NCBI GenBank assembly: GCA_013043915.1
Contig: JABEVH010000168.1
Span: forward strand, 1-17,255
Source: Pseudomonadales bacterium
GTDB lineage: Bacteria; Pseudomonadota; Gammaproteobacteria; Pseudomonadales; Moraxellaceae
Direction: 5' to 3'
Length of the DNA: 17,255 nt
In this document: piece after piece, positions 13,026 through 17,255 of the stretch
Position numbering within the stretch: the stretch's first letter is position 1
Layout of the letters: the number at the start of each line of letters is the position of its first letter
The notes under the pieces: model-generated
Database searches by the model: none
Seen by the model: the letters and a program-made list of their open reading frames with translations, nothing else
Told to the model about the DNA's origin: nothing
Translations under genes and position numbers: made by a program

Positions 13026-14675
13026 AGTCCACCATTGTGATAGCCAGAGCCAAAATCCATAAACACTGGCACTCATAATAAATACGATACCCAAGACATT
13101 CATACCCACCATATGAGGGCCTTGTGGCAGCAAGGATAGCAAACCACCCACCACGTACATGGCCGTAATCAACTGGGCAGTGGTTTGTCGTGCATGTGCG
13201 CGCTCGAGTCGACCTATCCAGCGTTCCATGTCCATGGGATTGATGGGAGGTGCTGAACCTATTAAATGACTCTGCGTTGCCATTGTGTTGGGGTTATACA
13301 CCTTTTCCACCATGTCCAGAGCTCGTATACGCATGGCCCTAGCTAGTTTTTGTGGTGCATAGCGACCACGCAGGGTCTTTTTAAGTAAGGGGGCAGCTTC
13401 CTCCATCAACTGAAAGTTGGGAGCTAAGGAGCGACCAAAACCCTCAAGCGTCAAGCAAGCTTTAACAATCAAGGCGATATCGGCAGGGAGACTGACCGCA
13501 TGATGGCGCAAAATAGCAGCGACATCTTGCAACACTCCTGCTATATCTAGCTGATCCAGCGGTACACCATCGAACCTTTCCATAAACGCAGCGACTTCAC
13601 TGTTCAAAGCTTCACGTTGTACGACGTAGCCTGCACTCCACTCCACCAGCACATGGGTCGTGACCTCTGGTTCCTGTAGCAATATCCCTCGAACCAACCT
13701 GACCAGTTGATCGCGGCGCTGCGCACTTAAGCGACCCACCATGCCAAAATCGATCAGTGCTATACGCTCATCTGGAAGAATAATGAAGTTACCCGGATGC
13801 GGATCCGCATGAAAAAATCCATCCTCCAGCATCATCTTCCAAACGACAGCAGCTCCACGACGCGCCAAGCGTAGCCTGTCTACCCCAAGTCGATCTAGTT
13901 CCGCTAAATCGCTGGCTTGGGTTCCATTCATCGCCTCCTGTACATTGAGATCCTCACAGGTATAGTCCCAGTACACTTTGGGAATAACCATATAGTCCAC
14001 AGTAGCCAGATTATTGGCAATACGCTCAGCCGCCCGTGCTTCTACAGCAAAATCCAGCTCTCTGGCCAGGGAACGCTGAAACTCGCGCAGCAAAGCCACC
14101 GGCTGAAATCTTCGCCAATCCGGCGATTGACTCTCGGCTACCGCCGCCACCTGCTCCAACAATCTCATATCTGCTTCGATCAAGGCGCGTATTCCCGGCC
14201 TGCGTATCTTGAGTACAACACGTTCGCCACTTTTCAAACGGGCGCGATGCACCTGGGCCATCGATGCGCTACCCAAAGGATGTTCTTCAACCTCGCTGAA
14301 TACCTCTGCAACCGAACGCCCCAAGCTCGCCTCAAGCCCTGGCAGCAGCTCGCTAAAAGGCACGGCGGCTACCCGACTCTGCAATTTTTCCAGCTCTGTG
14401 ATCCATTCTGGTGGCAATAAATCGACACGGGTCGCCAGAATCTGCCCCAGTTTAACGAAGGTTGGGCCCATTTCCTCCATGGCCATACGAGCCCTGGCTT
14501 GTGGCGGTAATCGCTGAACATCGGCAGGTAGCTTGCGGCGCAGCAGTCGATTGATCAAGGCAGCCTGGCGCCCTAGCCCCATCCACTGCAAAAGATCATC
14601 AAAACCATAGAGGATCAGTATGCCCAGCAGTTCCTTAAGACGCCTAAAGTCGCGTAAACCCTGCAGCGGAGCCAT
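13008..14675 (-). CDS. ubiB: UbiB/ABC1/AarF family atypical kinase-like ATPase
   Basis: A 555-residue protein, close to the 546 of E. coli UbiB. It carries the family marks in order: KLGQ (75-78) in the N-terminal extension, an Ala-rich-type nucleotide loop LGSASMAQVH (134-143) in place of a P-loop, Lys156, ELDF (206-209), HADPHPGN (289-296) and DFGMVG (309-314). The C-terminus has two hydrophobic helices (about 500-545) that would anchor it in the inner membrane. UbiB supports ubiquinone synthesis, probably through ATPase activity on lipid precursors; the exact role is debated in the literature. The start is 10 bp after the hemE stop, with AGGT overlapping that stop as ribosome site, so it is the last gene of the gltD-hemE run. 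A paralogous AarF of other function is possible. Confidence 0.88.
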   Translation of the reverse strand: MAPLQGLRDFRRLKELLGILILYGFDDLLQWMGLGRQAALINRLLRRKLPADVQRLPPQARARMAMEEMGPTFVKLGQILATRVDLLPPEWITELEKLQSRVAAVPFSELLPGLEASLGRSVAEVFSEVEEHPLGSASMAQVHRARLKSGERVVLKIRRPGIRALIEADMRLLEQVAAVAESQSPDWRRFQPVALLREFQRSLARELDFAVEARAAERIANNLATVDYMVIPKVYWDYTCEDLNVQEAMNGTQASDLAELDRLGVDRLRLARRGAAVVWKMMLEDGFFHADPHPGNFIILPDERIALIDFGMVGRLSAQRRDQLVRLVRGILLQEPEVTTHVLVEWSAGYVVQREALNSEVAAFMERFDGVPLDQLDIAGVLQDVAAILRHHAVSLPADIALIVKACLTLEGFGRSLAPNFQLMEEAAPLLKKTLRGRYAPQKLARAMRIRALDMVEKVYNPNTMATQSHLIGSAPPINPMDMERWIGRLERAHARQTTAQLITAMYVVGGLLSLLPQGPHMVGMNVLGIVFIMSASVYGFWLWLSQWWTLRGRD

Positions 14676-14685
14676 CGTTTTTGAC

Positions 14686-15759
14686 CTATGCAGACCTTGT
14701 GTGGTAGGGCTCGCTTAACTCATGGACCGCCTCTACAAAAATACCGGCCATGGCAGGGTCGACCCACTGCTCAATACCATGTCCCAGATTGAAAATATGC
14801 CCCGCCCCATGGCCATACTGAGCCAGTAGCCTGGCAACTTCGCAGCGAATCGTAGCTGCATCACCGTAGAGTACCGAGGGATCCATATTGCCTTGCAAAG
14901 CACAACGCCCTGCCACCCGATCTCTGGCTTTCGCCAAATTCATGGTCCAATCCAGACCGATAGCATCACATCCACTTTGCACCATATCTTCCAGCCACAA
15001 ACCGCCACCTTTGGTGAAGAGGATGACCGGCACACGGCGCCCTTCATGCTCACGAACGAGTCTATTGATGATTTTTTGCATGTAATGCAGCGAAAAACTC
15101 TGGTAAACGCCATCAGCCAATACACCGCCCCAGGTATCAAATATCTGTATAGCCTGGGCTCCTGCCATAATTTGGGCGTTGAGATAGGCAACTACGGCAT
15201 CAGCAAGTTTATCGAGCAAGGCATGTAGCAGTTCTGGTGTCTGATACAGCATGGTCTTAATGCGGCGAAAATCTTTGGACGAACCCCCTTGTACCATATA
15301 GCAAGCCAGGGTCCAGGGAGAACCTGAGAATCCTATCAGGGGAACACGTCCAGCTAATGCCTGACGTATGGTAGTAACCGCCTTGACGACGTAATCCAGA
15401 TCCGCTTCCACATTCAACGTGGGCAGGGCCATGATGTCAGCTTCATTAACAACCGGCTTGCGAAAGCGCGGACCTTCGCCTTCTTCGAAATACAAACCCA
15501 ACCCCATGGCATCAGGAATGGTCAGTATGTCTGAAAACAAAATGGCTGCATCCAGAGGGTAGCGTTCCAAGGGCTGCAGGGTAACCTCGCAAGCAAAGTC
15601 TGGATTCTTGCATAGGCTAAGAAAATCCCCGGCACGAGCGCGTGTCGCCCGATATTCCGGCAAGTATCGTCCAGCCTGACGCATCAGCCATACGGGAGTT
15701 CTATCAACTGGCTGGCCCTGCAAAGCGCGCAGGAATCGATCATTCTTCAGCGTAGGCAT
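14686..15759 (-). CDS. hemE: Uroporphyrinogen decarboxylase
   Basis: A 357-residue cytoplasmic enzyme (E. coli HemE is 354) that removes four carboxyl groups from uroporphyrinogen III to give coproporphyrinogen III in haem synthesis. The signature MRQAGRYLPEYR (26-37) holds the substrate-binding Arg27 and Arg31. The catalytic Asp is Asp77 in LFSDIL. The tyrosine in ACYMVQGG and the histidine in NLGHGIEQWVDP near the C-terminus match the remaining active-site residues known from human UROD. GTGGAG about 6 nt before the ATG is a good ribosome site, and overlaps the end of the preceding hydrolase gene. It lies between a lipoprotein hydrolase and ubiB in a tightly spaced run on the minus strand. 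Confidence 0.97.
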   Translation of the reverse strand: MPTLKNDRFLRALQGQPVDRTPVWLMRQAGRYLPEYRATRARAGDFLSLCKNPDFACEVTLQPLERYPLDAAILFSDILTIPDAMGLGLYFEEGEGPRFRKPVVNEADIMALPTLNVEADLDYVVKAVTTIRQALAGRVPLIGFSGSPWTLACYMVQGGSSKDFRRIKTMLYQTPELLHALLDKLADAVVAYLNAQIMAGAQAIQIFDTWGGVLADGVYQSFSLHYMQKIINRLVREHEGRRVPVILFTKGGGLWLEDMVQSGCDAIGLDWTMNLAKARDRVAGRCALQGNMDPSVLYGDAATIRCEVARLLAQYGHGAGHIFNLGHGIEQWVDPAMAGIFVEAVHELSEPYHTRSA

Positions 15760-15771
15760 ATCATCTCCACA

Positions 15772-16665
15772 TCAGGGTTTGAGCAGGCCATCGGCCGCCA
15801 GATCACGAGTATTGCCATCTAGGCAATATGCAAAAAAATCGAGCAAGGGTTGCCGTAGTTGCGCACGATACCGGGTTAAGGCTTCCACATGCCCTGCACC
15901 GCGGATCTGCCAGCGAAACACCGGTGGCTGCGCATGCTCATAAAGCATATCGAGATTATCAGGAGGAACCACGGCATCCTGATCGCCCTGTATCAACAAG
16001 AGTGGCACAGGGGCAATATGGGCGACAGCTCGTTGAGCATCATACCCTGAACTGACCACCAGCGGCACTAACCAGGAAAGACTCCATCCCAGCCAACCGG
16101 CTGAACGCAGTTTTTCTCGAGCGACCCCCCTCCAGGAAGCAAATGCTGAATCTGCAACAACTCCGCTGATACCATGCACCTGTCCAGATCCAGCTACAGC
16201 CAGCACCAGAGCTCCCCCTAAACTTTGTCCGAGCAGATAAACCGGATGACCCTGCACATCCGGGCGAGCCTGAACACGACGCACCATGGTAACAGCATCG
16301 TGAAAAAGCCCAGTTCGATCAGGGTGCCCGGTCGACGCGCCATAGCCACGGTAATCCCAAACGACTACGTTGTAGCCTTCATGGATGAGCCAGTACACCT
16401 GACCCACATGAGCGGTGAGATTTTCAGCATTGCCATGAAACTGAATGATGGTCCCCCGAACATGAACACGGGGCTCAGCGGGTATAAACCAGCCATGCAG
16501 CCTAATACCAGGCCGTTCCTGAACAAAAAAATCCTGATGAGCAGGAGATCCTGCCACCAAGTAATTGCGTTGATCGGGATAAAAATACAAACCATCCGCG
16601 CAGGCGACCAGCCAGGAAGCGAGCAATACAGTTCCCAACAGGCGACACCTTGTCACCCAGGTCAT
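15772..16665 (-). CDS. Alpha/beta hydrolase lipoprotein (BEM46/ABHD13-like)
   Basis: A 297-residue exported hydrolase. The N-terminus is a lipoprotein signal with lipobox LVAC (Cys22). The fold is clear: oxyanion segment HGNAEN (77-82), WDYRGYGAS (103-111), nucleophile elbow GQSLGG with Ser148, acid Asp230 in GDQDAVVP, and His259 in GAGHVEAL, giving a full triad. Close families hydrolyse esters or peptides, but the substrate cannot be read. A lid-like stretch lies between about 176 and 210. The ATG follows the gltD stop by 3 bp (TAA AGT ATG) without its own ribosome site, so translation probably depends on gltD. Its place inside a gltD-hemE pair is unusual; I see no functional link. It is anchored to the inner or outer membrane, on the periplasmic side. 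Confidence 0.87.
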   Translation of the reverse strand: MTWVTRCRLLGTVLLASWLVACADGLYFYPDQRNYLVAGSPAHQDFFVQERPGIRLHGWFIPAEPRVHVRGTIIQFHGNAENLTAHVGQVYWLIHEGYNVVVWDYRGYGASTGHPDRTGLFHDAVTMVRRVQARPDVQGHPVYLLGQSLGGALVLAVAGSGQVHGISGVVADSAFASWRGVAREKLRSAGWLGWSLSWLVPLVVSSGYDAQRAVAHIAPVPLLLIQGDQDAVVPPDNLDMLYEHAQPPVFRWQIRGAGHVEALTRYRAQLRQPLLDFFAYCLDGNTRDLAADGLLKP

Positions 16666-16668
16666 ACT

Positions 16669-17255
16669 TTATACAGCCAGATAATCAAGGATGCCTTGCG
16701 CAGCCTGCCTCCCCTCCCAAATAGCGGTTACCACAAGATCAGATCCACGTACCATATCGCCACCGGCGAATATCTTGGGCTCCGTAGTCTGGAACGGAAA
16801 AGCACCTTGCTCAGGCGCTACAACACGCCCTGTAGCATCCGTCTCCACGCCCACCGACCCCAACCATGGGGCCGGGCTTGGGCGGAAACCGAAAGCCAGG
16901 ATAACCGCATCAGCAGCAATCACTTGTTCCGATCCCGGTATCGGCTCAGGGCTACGACGTCCGCGTGCATCTGGCTCACCCAAACGGGTCTCAACCACTT
17001 TCACCCCTGTCACTCCTAAACTGTCACCCAGCAAGGCCACAGGTTGCCGGTTGAATAAAAATTCAACACCTTCTTCGCGTGCATTGCGAACTTCACGACG
17101 GGAACCCGGCATATTCTCTTCATCGCGACGGTAGGCACAGATCACTTGGGCAGCGCTTTGACGAATTGCACTACGGTTGCAGTCCATAGCGGTATCGCCC
17201 CCCCCCAGGACAACAACACGCTTACCTTTAAGGTTTATGTAGGCAGGAGACGCAA
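16669..17255 (-). CDS. gltD: Glutamate synthase (NADPH) small subunit, C-terminal part
   Basis: The frame is open to the right edge, so about 195 C-terminal residues are present and the start lies outside. It begins in the window with INLKGKRVVVLGGGDTAMD, the NADPH-binding turn, followed by CAYRRDEENMPGSRREV and ending with the FAD-binding block FAGGDMVRGSDLVVTA. The match to E. coli GltD as I recall it is close throughout. The subunit passes electrons from NADPH through FAD and Fe-S clusters to the large subunit, which makes glutamate from glutamine and 2-oxoglutarate. An ATG at 17187 is internal and not the start. The LGGGD turn is coded by a run of nine G. The gene probably heads the run with the hydrolase, hemE and ubiB, with gltB expected just outside the window. 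Confidence 0.96.
   Translation of the reverse strand, partial: ASPAYINLKGKRVVVLGGGDTAMDCNRSAIRQSAAQVICAYRRDEENMPGSRREVRNAREEGVEFLFNRQPVALLGDSLGVTGVKVVETRLGEPDARGRRSPEPIPGSEQVIAADAVILAFGFRPSPAPWLGSVGVETDATGRVVAPEQGAFPFQTTEPKIFAGGDMVRGSDLVVTAIWEGRQAAQGILDYLAV
17198..17206. repeat. C9 homopolymer inside gltD (G9 on coding strand)
   Basis: Nine C residues encode, on the minus strand, the three glycines of the NADPH-binding LGGGD turn. The frame is intact at this length. Confidence 0.85.

Noticed and set aside
13917..14420. 167-codon plus-strand frame inside ubiB
   Set aside because: It is antisense to a strongly supported gene and shows no motif.
16225..17019. 264-codon plus-strand frame opposite the hydrolase and gltD
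   Set aside because: It lies fully antisense to two well-supported genes and its product has no domain-like features.
17185..17187. ATG as the start of gltD within the window
   Set aside because: The frame stays open upstream and reads the conserved VVVLGGGDTA block, so the ATG is internal.

Overview
This 17.3 kb window looks like a chromosomal segment of a gammaproteobacterium. The reason is the block gltD, alpha/beta hydrolase, hemE, ubiB at the right end; gltD next to hemE is an order I recall from Pseudomonas-type genomes. Other hints are a Pseudomonas-like di-heme peroxidase and multi-domain PAS/GAF sensor kinases. Genus cannot be set from sequence alone. I see no rRNA, tRNA, IS element, phage gene or CRISPR array. 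The far left (about 1-960) is visibly more AT-rich than the rest and may have a different history.

Layout. (1) 1-595, minus strand: a CheX-like phosphatase followed 3 bp later by the first 24 codons of a CheY-like receiver that runs out of the window. (2) 1074-2126: an exported di-heme cytochrome c peroxidase. (3) 2197-3291: an apparently orphan D12-class adenine-N6 DNA methyltransferase, whose 3' end overlaps by 95 bp the convergent gene at 3197-4498. (4) 3197-4498, minus: a membrane histidine kinase with an ethylene-receptor-like (ETR1-type) copper-binding sensor domain. Its ATP-binding domain looks degenerate and its leader shows unusual nested inverted repeats. (5) 4819-7952: a lysophospholipid-acyltransferase-like protein, a DUF3336-patatin lipase and a RimJ/RimL-type acetyltransferase, all on the plus strand. 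(6) 8045-8785, minus: a lipoprotein with a hexanucleotide repeat in its linker and a C10/G10 tract in its promoter region. (7) 9211-9882: a Ser/Thr/Gln-rich protein behind a plausible sigma-54 promoter. (8) 9945-13025: a 1026-residue soluble sensor kinase (2 GAF, 3 PAS) with a cysteine-rich first GAF domain. (9) 17255-13008, minus: a compact run gltD (partial), lipoprotein alpha/beta hydrolase, hemE, ubiB with gaps of 3 to 12 bp, probably one transcript.

How the genes may work together. The two histidine kinases share the same kinase-core type (H-box GVAHE[LI]NTP[ML]GN) but have entirely different sensors: a membrane copper/ethylene-type domain and a cytoplasmic GAF/PAS stack. Neither has an adjacent response regulator. 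The acyltransferase and patatin lipase form a natural acyl-transfer/acyl-release pair, although a terminator-like hairpin separates them. The right-hand run joins nitrogen assimilation, haem synthesis and ubiquinone synthesis. The candidates most worth checking are the ethylene-receptor-like kinase with its leader, the Cys-rich GAF kinase, and the simple-sequence tracts at the lipoprotein gene and in gltD.
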